NCBI GenBank assembly: GCA_900155495.1
Contig: FTLJ01000400.1
Coordinates: 1 to 64,000 of the forward strand
Origin: Porogramme epimiltina
Taxonomy: Eukaryota > Basidiomycota > Agaricomycetes > Polyporales > Polyporaceae
Direction: 5' to 3'
Length of the DNA stretch: 64,000 nt
The notes below the pieces were generated by a model. That model did no database searches and was not told the origin of the DNA. It saw only the letters and a list, made by a program, of their open reading frames with translations. Below are positions 1 through 11,867 of the stretch, piece by piece. A program made the translations under genes and the position numbers. How positions within the stretch are numbered: position 1 is the stretch's first letter; the number at the start of each line of letters is the position of its first letter.

Positions 1-564
1 GAGCGGGGGCTGGCCGCGCGGGGGCGGGGGGAGCGGGGGGAGGTTCATGCGGCTGTGGGCGGTGGTGGGGGTGCCGTGCTGCTGCGTCGCGCTGCCCGGC
101 TGCGCGGGGAGGGGGCGCATCGTCGCGTTGATACGCGCGGAGTCCTGCCCATCACGGACGAGCCGTGGGAGGTCGGGCGAACCGCCGTTCGGCGGGAGGT
201 GCAGCGGCGCCGGGCGGCCGGACTCGAGCCGCCGTGCGCCGCGCGCGGAGCCGCCGTGGTCGCTGGACGCGCTGAGCGTGCGGGCGTGGTCGGTCGTGCG
301 GGGGCGGTTGAGGATGGACGAGAACGCGGTGCTCGAGGTAGAGCATCTTTGCCGGAGCTGCTTTACCGCGTTGAGTATCCGCAGCCTGTCCCCGACGCTG
401 GTCATGCCCATCTCCTTGAGCGTCATCTGGTCCAGTTCGAGGAGGACGTCGCCGCGGATGTCGTTTGCTTTGAACGTCGGGGCTTGGTGGCCGCACTTGA
501 TGTCGGCGAGCCACATCGAGACGTGCGCGTCTGTCCAGGAGCGCAGAAAATCGGAATATGCCAT
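1..564 (-). CDS. SAM-domain protein, probable N-terminus of Ste11-type MAPKKK (partial)
   Basis: The frame opens with ATG at 564-562 and stays open for 188 codons to the window edge, so only the N-terminus is present. Residues about 9-68 form a sterile alpha motif domain: W10 near the start, a GDVLLELD stretch and a GDRLRIL helix are the usual SAM landmarks. After it comes a Ser/Pro/Arg-rich linker that becomes a poly-proline run. In fungi a SAM domain at the extreme N-terminus followed by a long linker, a Ras-association domain and a kinase is the layout of Ste11/Byr2 MAP kinase kinase kinases, which dock the adaptor Ste50 through SAM and act in mating, osmotic and filamentation signalling. 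The kinase domain lies outside the window, so the MAPKKK call is inference; the SAM domain is directly visible. A Boi/Bem-type polarity protein is the main alternative. Confidence 0.65.
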   Translation of the reverse strand, partial: MAYSDFLRSWTDAHVSMWLADIKCGHQAPTFKANDIRGDVLLELDQMTLKEMGMTSVGDRLRILNAVKQLRQRCSTSSTAFSSILNRPRTTDHARTLSASSDHGGSARGARRLESGRPAPLHLPPNGGSPDLPRLVRDGQDSARINATMRPLPAQPGSATQQHGTPTTAHSRMNLPPLPPPPRGQPPL

Positions 565-3309
565 GCCATGGGGCGGGTCGAGAGCATGATTGGGATGTGC
601 ACTCGTCGGGGTGCTTGCGTGAGAGCCGTTCAAGTTGACTACGGAGCGAGAGATCTGAAAGTGGGTGGAGGCTGGGGAGGTAGGGGAAGAGGCTCTTGAG
701 GTGGGCTGAGACGCGTCCTCGAGCGCCTGGAGATTGCTTGAACTGGCGACGGCCACAGACATCTAGATGGAGAGTTTAGCAGGGACGGGATGCGGGGCGA
801 TCGTTGCGCGCGATGGCGGTCGTTACGGATTTGGAGGGAGCGTTGGGAGGCGTTGGGGGCGTTGGGAGATGGGGGCTCGGCGACGGGCGCCTTTAGTGTG
901 GCATAGGCCTGGATGGAGCGGGAGTTGGGGTGGTGTGGCTGAGGCGGGGACGGAGAGGCGTATTGGAGGCCGGCTAGGAGGTGGAGGGGGAAGCGAAAAG
1001 GGGGTGCGCGGGGCAAGCAGGCTGAGCGTGAGGCAGGGAGCAGGCGGCAACGAAGGGACAATTGACGACGACGACAACGAGTCGACAACAGCCCCGGTCG
1101 ACAACCAGCCGACGACCAACTTTCCTCAATCAGGCGCCCCAGCACAGACGCCCTTGCCTCCTGCCCCTGCGGCTCCCTCCAGCGGCCCGGCTGCACGCTT
1201 ATGTCACCCGCCCTTGGCCCAGCAACGGCCCAACGACCGTCGCGGGATCCAGCGCTGGAGCGTCACAGGGGCCGTCCGCGATCCTACTTAGGCTTTTAAA
1301 CCAGCGCGGTCGCCTGCACACAGACACCCCGTACGCATGCAATCCCTCCCGTCTTGCTAGATCCATCGGCGACGGATGCGAACAAGATACGTATGCAGGC
1401 CTAATCTCGGTACTCTCCAAACTGTTCAGTCGACGATTCCGGTGCCTGAGATACACAGGCTTCGCTGGATGAGGATGAAGGGCGCATGTTACGCAGGGAA
1501 GGAAGCGCGTGAATCAGATTGCCCACGCCACCAGTGCCTTTATTTCCCGGGGGGGCCTCGCTGAGTAATATAGTTCGGCCTTTACGGCGGGCCCAGCGCG
1601 GCATCCCTCTCGTTTTCGCGCTCCCGAGTCCCGCCACATTGCGTCGTCAGCGGCCCTCGAGCGCACGGTACTAGCGAGGCGCCCGCGCGGCGCACCCCCC
1701 ATCCGTCGCAGGACGCACAAGAGCGTCTTGTGTGCTCACCGAAAGTTTTGGGCTGTTCGATCTCGGTCCACAATCCCGGTCTGCTCGGAAGTCCCTGGAA
1801 CGCGTTGTCTGTCCGGGCTCTATCTGCGGGGCTCAGCCCGACTTCTAGCTCGCTGCCTCTTCCCCTCTTCTCGCGCCAGCTTCTAGCCTCTTCCAGCGGC
1901 GTCACTTCTCCCGTAAACGTCACTCGGCCAAGCCAACGTGAATTTTCTCCCACATATCACTCGTTTCTGCAACCCGCGTCATTCGCGTAACAACAAAGAT
2001 CCTCTGTAGGCGTTCTCGGTCATCCGGATCCGCACTGTGAATCCCTCTGAGTCCCACTTATCAGTCGAGTTTCGCACTAGGTTCCCGCCCGCGGGCGAGG
2101 GTTTGAACTTTCAGCTGCTTGCCTATAATACTTGCCCTATATATTATTAGCTTTGCGCTGAAGATATGGACGCGCCTGCAGCCTAGGCTTGTGCTGTGTG
2201 ATTTCCATCACTTGTCAAACGGAACGACGTGTGCGCATCATGGATGTATCGATTTCTGGGCTTCAAGCCACAAGCTAGAGCAATGCGAACGCAACAAGTG
2301 TTCACCGCTCGCGGTCTGCCCGTGTCCATGATGTCAGAAATGCGGGCGAGGCGGTGCCCCCGTCGCGATCGCCACCCGTAGGTTCTGTTCTGTACAGCGT
2401 TATCTGCGCGCTAAAAGGGTGTCCAGGACGCTGCGGCGGCTCGTCTAGACATATCCACACGTCGACCGAAGGGGGCGCAGACGCGCCTCGCTGGGGTTTC
2501 AGCACGCCCCAGTGGCCCCCACAGCCCGCAGCGTCGTGTCCGTCGAGCGAATTCGTCGTGGTAGACGCGTGCCGAAATGGACCGCGGAGGCGGGCGGAGA
2601 GCGTCGCTGGCGAGGGCGGCTCGGGGGCTGGCGAGTCGCCGTCACCGCCCTGGGGAACGAGTGTTTTAGCGGCGCCCCTTTTGAGAAGCGGGTGCGTGGT
2701 CGCACGATCGCGTGGACGTGGTGGCGACGGGGGGTTGCTGCTGGCAGTGGCAGGGTGGCGCCGAGGACGCGGGCGTGGGCTTGGGCTGGGCTGGGAGCAG
2801 GAGGCGTCGGACGGGCGGGACACGGGGCTGCGGGCGCTGGACGTCGTCGGACGGAGGGCGGGTGGTTGAGAGCACGTCTCGTCTGGGCAAGCGACCCCGA
2901 GCCGGGGACGATATTGAAGGGTGTCGGCGAGGGAAAGGCCATATATGGGCATGCCGGCAGGAAAAGAGCGCAGAAACGACGGCGTGTGAGGGGCCGTGTG
3001 GCATCTCGATCTGGACTCGGCATTCGGGGGCGGCCCAATAAAACGAGGCGTTTGCCGGCCATCCGTCCCCTTCTGCTGCTCCCCGTCCGACCTGCGTCCG
3101 GCCAAATCCTGGCCGTCGACTTTCCTCCCCTCATCCCCTCTTCCTCCCCCGTTTCCCGGTCAACCCGGCAGGTTTCTTTGCCTTTCCTTTCTTTCCTTAC
3201 CTCCCCCGGTCTGCTTTCCCTCGTCCGCCCCGTCCCCCTCGGCATAGCACACCTAATCCTACTCCCGACCAACACGACGCGACTCTAGTCTCGCATACTC
3301 TCCCCCGCC
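565..3309. other. Long intergenic region upstream of the SAM protein and alpha-glucan synthase
   Basis: This 2.7 kb divergent spacer has no reading frame with recognisable protein features. Open frames on both strands at 2300-3275 are GC-driven and low in complexity. The last 200 bases before the glucan synthase ATG (about 3110-3300) are strongly pyrimidine-rich on the + strand, a common core-promoter feature of well expressed fungal genes. I see no clear TATA box. Confidence 0.5.
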
Positions 3310-6300
3310 ATGTGGGTGAGGACCGCCCTCCTCTCGCTCCTGGCTCTCGCCCATCTGGGCTCCGCCTCTCCCTACCGGGAAGACCTCGTCGACTACAACA
3401 TCAATACCAACCAAAATGCCAAGTCCCCCACCGAATACTCCACCACCAAGCGCACCAGCTACACCGCGTCACCCACAAACTGGCGCTCCATCCCCTTCTA
3501 CACCATCCTCATGGACAAGTTCGCCGATGGCGACCCCTCAAATAACGACTATTTCCAGACCATGTACGAATGGGATTGGCGGGAGACCCAACTGCGCGCC
3601 GGCGGTGATCTAAAGGGTATGGTCGCAAAGTTGGATTATCTTCAGGGAATGGGCATCAAGGGCATCTTCGTCTCCGGAACACCTTTCATCAACATGCTAT
3701 GGCAAGCGGACAGTGAGTCTCTTCCGCCGCCTTCGGGGCGTGCTTCGTCTCACCCTCGCGTTTCAGGTTATTCCCCGCTCGACTTCACCGTCCTCGACCC
3801 CCACTGGGGCACCCTCGCCGACTGGCAGGCTGCCATCGACGAGATCCACTCCCGGGGAATGTACTTCATGGCGGATTTCACGGTCGGTACCATGGCGGAT
3901 CTCCTCGGCTTCGACGGGTACGTAGAGCCCCCATCTGCGTTTTAGCGTTTGTCTCATCTCCGTCCGCACAGCTACCTGAACACTTCGGCTCCGTTCGACC
4001 TCGGCGAGCACGACGTCACCTGGAAGGACCCGCTGTATATCCCGTGGAATTTCTCAGAGTACAAGGACTTTGATGTACGTGCCCGCTCGTAACGGACCTG
4101 GCGTGGGATTCTGACACGCTGAAACCAATCAGGTCGACAACACCTGGAACTCTTCGTGCGAGTTCCCGACCTTCTGGTTGGAGGACGGAACGATCTACAA
4201 CACCGGCTACACGTCTGGCTGCAAGGCCTCCGACTTTGATCAGTACGGCGACATGGAAGCCTTCGGTGTCCACCCCGACTGGCAGCGTCAGCTGTCCAAG
4301 TTCGCGTCGGTGCAGGACCGTCTGCGCGAGTGGAAGCCGGAGGTCATGGCGAAGCTCACCACGTTCTCGTGCATGGTCGTCACCGCGCTTGACATCGATG
4401 CGATCCGTATCGACAAGTCCACGCAGGTCACCGTCGACGCCCTCGCGTCGTGGGCGTCGAGCACCCGTGCGTGCGCTAGCGCGCTCGGGAAGAAGAACTT
4501 CTACATTACCGGAGAAGTTACGGGTGGAGACTATTTTGGTTCACTCTACTAGTGAGTATAGGAACGCGTTACACGGTTGCTGGTGCTAACATCGGATGCA
4601 GCGGTCGCGGTCGTACTCCTACCCAGCGCCCTCTCACCTTCCTCAACGCCGCCAACCTCACGACATCGCAGGATCAGTACTTCCTCCGAGACTCGCCCTT
4701 GAGGGCCCTCGACGGTGTCGCCTTCCACTACTCGACTTACCGCGCCCTCACGAGTCTCCTCGGCATGGACGGTAACCTCCAGGTCGCTTACGACATTGGC
4801 CAGAACTTCGTCAGCTCGTGGAACGAGATGATGGTCAACAACGACTTCCTGAACTCGAACGGCACTCTGGACCCGAGGCACATGTTCGGCACCAGCAACT
4901 TCGATATCTTCCGTTGGCCCAGTCTGGAGAACGGCACTCAGCGCAGCGTTTTGGGATCGTTCATCACCAACCTGGTCATGCCCGGCGTGCCTTTGGTAAG
5001 CCTGCTGCTGCGCATCGTCTTTAAGGTTGCCCCTCTGACAGCGCAAATCCATTATTAGTACTTCTACGGAGAGGAGCAGAACTTCTATCTTTACGACACG
5101 AGTGCTTCGAACTATCTTTATGGGTACGTCTCCGGTCTCGTGCGAGTTAATCCGCTTTCCGTTCTGAGCAGCCTATAGGCGTCAGGCCATGTTTGCCAAC
5201 AAGGCGTGGCAGCGTCACGGATGCTACACGCTCGGCTCCGACCAGTACTTCAACATGCCCCTGGCAAAGTCCGTCCTCGGCTGCCAGGATGACTGGAACG
5301 CGCTCGACCATTTCGATCCCACCACGGACAGTCGTCGCATGTTTGCGCACTTCCTCTACCTCCGCACGAAGTTCAGCTCGCTGCAGGACGGTTTCAATCT
5401 CGTCCAACGCGGGAACTGGACGTACTACATCACTCGCCCCGGTTCGAACGGCGTAGAGACCGAGATGGGTCTTTGGTCTATCTCCCGTGCGCCCATCACG
5501 GACATCCAGACGCTCTCCGGTAACGCCAACCAGATCTGGATGCTCTACTCCAACGAGAACCAGACCAAGACCTGGGAGTACGACTGCAAGACTGACAACT
5601 GGATTTCGTCTCCGTACATGAGCGGGCAGATCGTGAGGAACCTCTTCTACCCATACGAGAACTACACGCTGTCGGATTCGGGATCGTCCTACTACTCCAA
5701 CGGCACCGCGCCCTGGTTCGGATGTCTGCCGAAGGTCTCCATGGATCCCTATAGCTTCAAGGCACTGGTACCTATCGACGACTGGATCGAACCCCCTCCG
5801 CAGCTCACCAACTTCGCGCCTGGTCACGACGCGCGTATCCAAGCTGAGAGCGGGGACACGAACGCCACCACGGTCGACATCACCCTCGAGTACAACACGC
5901 CCATGGAATGTACTTCCGTCACGAGCGCCATCTCGTTCAACTTCACTGGCGACGGCAGCGCCCCCTCTATCACCAACACCAAGTGCCAGACGCTCACGAC
6001 GACGACCGCTCCCCGCGTCCCTGGGGCCTCCGTGTCGCAGTGGTCGTGGACCGGAACGCTTACGAGCTTCGGCGACGGCATCTTGGAGATCCAGATCAAG
6101 AACGCGGCGACGCAGACCGGGGTGTCCACGAACGTAAGTGCCTCTTACCGCCGCTGTCGTCCTGAAACGCGGGCTCACGCGGGCCGCCACGACAGGTCAC
6201 GGACCGCCTGCTCCTGCGCAAGGGCTCGTCCAAGAACGTGATGGTGTTCCCCGACTCGGACTACGACGACGCGGCGCTGTCCGTCAGCGGCGGCACGTAC

Positions 6301-9300
6301 ACGTTCGCGCACCAGGCGTACGGCGCGGACAAGTTCCGCTACTCGGCGAACTTTGGCAAGAACTGGACGGACTGGCAGACCTACGAGACGACGTCGACGC
6401 TCAACGCGACGCTCTTTGATGACAGCGACAACTTCTGGGACGGCCATCACGTCATTATGCAGTGTACGTGGATGATTCCATACCTAGATGCGCCGTTGGC
6501 TGATCGGGTGCACAGACTGGAGCGACATCGCGAAGTCGTCCTCTATGGTCGTCCACGCCGATAGCGGGTACAGCACGCCCCGTCGCGTGCCGCAGATGCT
6601 CGCGCGCGGTCCGTTCAACGAGTGGGGCTTCGACAAGGGCATCCCCGCGCAGATGAGCCAGCGCGACGACGGCAAGTGGGAGCTCGAGATCATGGCGAGC
6701 TGGCCGACGTACATGCAGGTGAACATCTTCGGCTACGACAACTACTACTACGGCGACATCGACGGCGACGGCGTCCTCGACCGCCTCCCGCCGAACACGG
6801 CGGCCCCGAACTACCTCAACATCTCCGCGCCGCCGAAGCCCCATCTGGCGTGGGCCCTCGTCGTCGACGACTCGACGCTGACCTGGTCGCTCGAGCCGCG
6901 CGGCGAGTCGCTCATCGGCGCGATCACGTACGCGCTCCTCCTCGCGATCCCGCTCATCACCGGCGCGCTCGCGGTCGTCATCTTCATGTGGTCCTTCTAC
7001 GGCATCAAGTACAACAAGTGGGGCGTGAAGCCGAACAAGGAGAGCAGCTACTTCCCCATCATCGGCGCGCTCGGCAACAAGTCGAGCTCGAACGTCAAGG
7101 ACCACACGCCGATCTCGGAGAAGGTGTTTGGGTCGCACCACAAGAACACGCAGATGATCGGCTGGCCCGAGGTCAAGGACAAGCGGCGCTGCGTCCTCAT
7201 CGCGACGCTCGAGTACGAGCTCATCGACTGGAAGCTGAAGGTCAAGATCGGCGGTCTCGGTGTCATGTCCAGTCTCATGGGCAAGGCGATGACGGACGTG
7301 GACCTCATCTGGGTCGTGCCCAAGGTCAAGGATCTCGAGTACCCGCCCGGCGACGCCGCGGACCCCATCGAGGTCATCATCTTCGGCGAGCCGTACCTCA
7401 TTGAAGTCGAATATCACGTTCTGGACAACATCACCTACGTCATCCTCGACAGCCCCGTGTTCCGCGCGCAGACCAAGGCCGACCCGTACCCGGCGCGCAT
7501 GGACGACCTCAGCTCCGCGATCTTCTACTCCACCTGGAACCAGGCGATCGCCGCGACGGTCCGCCGCTTCCCGCACATCGACATCTACCACGTCAACGAC
7601 TACCACGGCGCGCTCGCCCCGATCTACCTCCTCCCCAAGGTCCTCCCCGTCTGCCTCTCGCTGCACAACGCCGAGTTCCAGGGCCTGTGGCCGCTGCGCA
7701 CCAAGGAGGAGATGAAGGAGGTCTGCTCGGCGTTCAACATCAGCAAGGAGCACTGCACGAAGTACGTGCAGTTCGGGAACACGTTCAACCTGCTCCACGC
7801 CGCGGCGTCGTTCATCTCCGTGCACCAAAAGTCGATCGGCGTCGCGGGCGTGTCGGACAAGTACGGGAAGCGGTCGTGGGCGCGGTACCCCGCGCTGTGG
7901 ACGCTCAAGCACGTCGACTCGCTGCCGAACCCGGACCCGACGGACATCGCGGCGCTGGACGAGAACCCGGTCTCGGTGCGCGACATCCAGATCGACCAGG
8001 TCGCCGAGGCGGAGCGCCCGGAGCACAAGCGGCAGGCGCAGGAGTGGGCGGGCATCAAGCAGGATCCCAACGCGGACTTGTTCGTCTTCGTCGGTCGGTG
8101 GTCCAAGCAGAAGGGTGTCGATCTGATTGCGGACGTCATGCCGTCGCTGTAAGCTTTCTTTTTCTCACTGTCGTCAATGGGCGGATCGCTGACTTGAACC
8201 GTCTGTTAGGCTCGACAAGCGCCCCTCCATCCAGCTCATCACGGTCGGCCCCGTCATCGATCTCTACGGTCGTTTCGCTGCAGAGAAGCTCGCGCGCCTC
8301 ATGGAGATGTATCCCGACCGCGTGTACTCGAAGCCCGAGTTCACTGCGCTCCCGCCGTACCTGTTCAGCGGTGCGGACTTTGCGCTCATCCCGTCGCGTG
8401 ACGAGCCGTTCGGTCTCGTCGCCGTCGAGTTCGGTCGTAAGGGTGCTCTCGGTGTCGGCTCTCGTCTCGGTGGTCTTGGTCTCATGCCCGGTTGGGTAAG
8501 TGTGCTGCTGTAGTCTCAGCGTGGGGGCGATTCCTGACGGCGGTTGTGTTCACAGTGGTTCCCTGTCGAGTCTACGTCCACGGAGCACATGATGTCTCAG
8601 CTCACGAAGACGGTCAAGATGGCTCTCAAGTCCACTGAAGAGGAACGCGCGATGCTCCGCGCTCGGTCTGCCGTCCAGCGTTTCCCCGTCGTCGAATGGC
8701 GCCAGCGTATGGAGGACTTCCACAAGCGCAGCATCAACACCAGCCGCGGCATCGCAGCCTCGAACGCGTGGAGGCCGTCGGACGCCGATTTCATGCCAAG
8801 CACGCACCACGCGCAGGAGCCGTCCAGCTGGGAGCCCGAGTACCAAGCGTACCCGTCGCAGCCGGACTGGGACAGCCGCAGCCTTGTGGAGGGCCACAGC
8901 CCGAACATGCCGAACACGCCCGGGACGCCTGGCCAGTGGAACGACCCGATGACGCCCAGCGACCCGCACCTCGCCGCGCCGCCGCGCCTGCTGCCCGACG
9001 GCCGCCGGGGCTCGTTCAGCACGGACGTTTCGGACAACGAAGGGGACTACTTCTCGAACAACCACGCCAACAGCCCGTCGGAGGTGCGCCAGGACTTTGG
9101 CAACTTCTTGGAGCGCGCGAACAAGACGATCGGACGGGACCACCGGAACGTGCCTGATCCGTTCTTGGATCCTGGGGCTGCGCCGTCGAGGCCGTTCGGT
9201 TCCCACTCTCGTGTGTCTTCGGTCGAGTCGATCTCGTCTATCGTCGATGAGAAGGCGAACTCTCCGCTCAACAAGGCGATCGCTTCGGTGTGTTTGACTT

Positions 9301-11199
9301 TTATCGGAGCATTCGCACGATGCTAACTTTACAATCACAGTTCACGGACTCTGATGGTGGTGTCGCGTCTGACTTCGTTCAGAAGCTCCAGATGCTGAAC
9401 GCCCACAACTCCAAGCACGAGCTGTCCATCGAGAAGTTCCTGACGAAGAGCGAGGAGGCCTTCTTCGACAAGGTGAAGAAGGACAAGCTGTCCAGCGCTG
9501 CCAGTATCCGCTCCTCCCAGCGTGACTCGATCTGGGGCACCCCGGCACCGTCTACATTCGACCACTCGCGCCCGTCGTCACCAAGTGCACACTCGTTCGA
9601 TGCCAGCCACCTCAATGGCGACTACAGCGGACCGCTTCCCAATGGCAACGACGTCGTCATCATGACCGGCCTTCAGATCGCTCTCGCGAGGGAAGTGTTC
9701 GGGTGGCCATTGTACACGATCATCATTGCAACCGGACAGGTATGTGTTCCTTGTGTCTCTTGGGGGCGACGTCTCACTAAACCTTGCTTGCCTAGATGCT
9801 TGCGGCGACGAGTTTCCAGATCACGCTGCTTTCAGGAGCCAACTCGGAGACCAGCCTCCAGCTCTACGTGCTCGGCGGCGTCTTCTTGGCCTCGTCGGTC
9901 GTGTGGTACTTCCTGTTCCGCGTAAAGCCTTCCGTCTACGTCCTGTCCGCGCCATGGTTGTTCTTCGGTATCGCCTTCCTCCTCATCGGCCTTCCTTCCG
10001 TCACCTCGTCCCTCAACAAGACGCACGACGCGCTGTCAAGCGCCGCGACGTGGGCATACGCCATCGCCTCCGCGGCCGCGTTTTGCTTCTTCGGTCTCAA
10101 CTTCGGTGAAGAGGCTGGTGCCGCGACGGAAGTCTGGATGTTGCGCGCGTGCATCGTTCAGGGCTCGCAGCAAGTCTGGGTCGCCGCGCTGTGGTACTGG
10201 GGATACAGGCTCGATGGCGTTGGGTCGGACAACCTCGCGCCGTGGTGGATCGTGCTCATCGTGTGGCCCCTCGCTGCCATGAGCTTCTTGTTCTGCTACC
10301 TCATGCTCTACGGGTTGCCTGGTAAGTGGCAGTCGTCGTGTGTATGGCACGAGGCGAGACTGATTGGCTATGTTTAGATTACTACCGCCAGACGCCCCCG
10401 AAGGTGCCCAACTTCCTGAGGACGCTGTTCCGCCGGAAGATCGTCCTGTGGTTCCTTGGTTCTGAGATCCTTCGTGACTACTGGTTGAGCGGGGTAAGCT
10501 TCTTTCAGCGCTGCTGTCCTTCACAAGCTCACCGTCCTCCCCCCTAGCCCTACGGACGGAACTGGAGCTTCCTATGGAATGTGCCAATCCCGAAGTGGCA
10601 GATCGCGCTGCTCGTCGTCGCGTTCTTCATCGGTGTTTGGGCCGCGATGATGGGCATCCTCACGTGGCTGAGCAAGACCCACACCTGGCTCCTCCCGGTC
10701 TTTGCCGTCGGTCTCGGCGCGCCCAGATGGTGCCAGATGCTCTGGGGCACGTCCTCGCTCGCGCTCTACATCCCATGGGCCGGTCACGCAGGCCCCTATC
10801 TCGGGATCTGCCTCTGGCTGTGGCTCGGCGTGCTCGACGCCATCCAGGGTGTCGGCCTGGGCATGATCCTGCTCCAGACGCTGTCGCGACTGCACGTATG
10901 TGCGACGCTCGCGTTCGCGCAGGTCATCGGCTCTATTTGCGTCATGGTCGCGCGCGCGACGGCGCCGAACCGGATAGGTCCGGAGAGCGTCTTCCCCGAC
11001 GCGGCCCAGTGGGACTTCGACGACGGCCTCAAGGGCAGTCCGCTCGCGTCCGCGCCGTTCTGGATCGCCCTTATTTGCCAGATCATAATCGTCATCGGTT
11101 ACTTCTGGTTCTACCGCAAGGAGCAGCTTGGTGAGTACCTTCCGCCCTCATCGTGCATTGCACAGAAACTGACGTTCCTTCTCTCTAGCTCGCCCATGA
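3310..11199 (+). CDS. ags1: Cell-wall alpha-1,3-glucan synthase (Ags1/Mok1 family)
   Basis: Plasma-membrane enzyme that makes alpha-1,3-glucan of the hyphal wall. Sixteen exons: 3310-3712, 3767-3917, 3972-4074, 4133-4551, 4602-4995, 5059-5123, 5179-6133, 6196-6463, 6516-8148, 8210-8495, 8556-9287, 9341-9739, 9796-10321, 10378-10493, 10548-11130, 11189-11199 (7044 bases, 2347 residues, the usual family size). Order: signal peptide (1-20); extracellular GH13 amylase-like domain, likely nucleophile Asp near 312 in AIRIDKSTQ and acid Glu near 346 in GEVTGG; one membrane helix near 1060; cytoplasmic GT5 glycogen-synthase domain with KIGGLG near 1160 (ADP/UDP-glucose loop) and [10 protein letters not shown] near 1526; Ser-rich linker; then a multi-pass C-terminal membrane block from about 1910 thought to export the chain. 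The last exon is only 11 bases. All key motifs are intact. Confidence 0.96.
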
Positions 11200-11867
11200 T
11201 CACGACCATATAGATACGCTGAGGACATTCGCACATTCGCACTCCATACACACCCACGGACACTTTTCGCTACTTATCTTACACATTGGGGAATCTCGTA
11301 TACGCGCACGGACTCGGAGTTAGATTTCGGCGGACGTTTCTGTACTCGCGCGCGATCGCTCGCACCCAACCTCGCTGCACACGCTCTCTACTACACCAAC
11401 ACCCACCTGTGTCATAGGCTTAGATACGATTTTTGCATAATTTTTTTTCGCTGCCTCCCGTCGCCGGGCGGTAGCGCACACGCGCACGCGCCCCCCCACC
11501 CCCTCGAGCTCGGTCCTCTCCTCCCGTCCACTCCTTTGCGGGCGTTCCGTCGCACAAGCGTCGAATGCCATTCTAATGTAACAGACAAACACAAAAGCAT
11601 CCGGGACCGACACGTAAGGAGAGTGGCTATAGCAAGAAAGGGGCTTCCAAAGGTATATATGTATGGTACAACGGCGGCCCGCCGGCGGGAGGAGGCCGCG
11701 CTATTGCCGGCCTCCCCGCATTAACCACGCGGCAGCGCTGTACAACAAGATGAAGCACACACAACAGGGGGCGGGAAGAGGAGACCGAGAAACCCAAGAG
11801 GACGAATGAGGAAGTAGATGGGAAAGAGGAAGGCCGGCTAGAGGGGCCAAGCGCGCGAGAAAGGCTA
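11200..11867. other. Convergent intergenic region
   Basis: Contains the 3' ends of the glucan synthase (+) and the sphingoid-base kinase (-). Rich in CA and CCCC tracts near 11480-11520; no gene seen. Confidence 0.5.

Noticed and set aside
2302..3288. Several 170-267 codon frames upstream of the glucan synthase
   Set aside because: Overlapping frames on both strands, low complexity and no domain; consistent with GC-rich promoter DNA.
6455..8026. 523-codon open frame on the minus strand inside the alpha-glucan synthase gene
   Set aside because: It is antisense to the GT5 exon, extremely rich in Arg/Asp/Val/Glu, and arises because third positions of the sense codons are almost always G or C.
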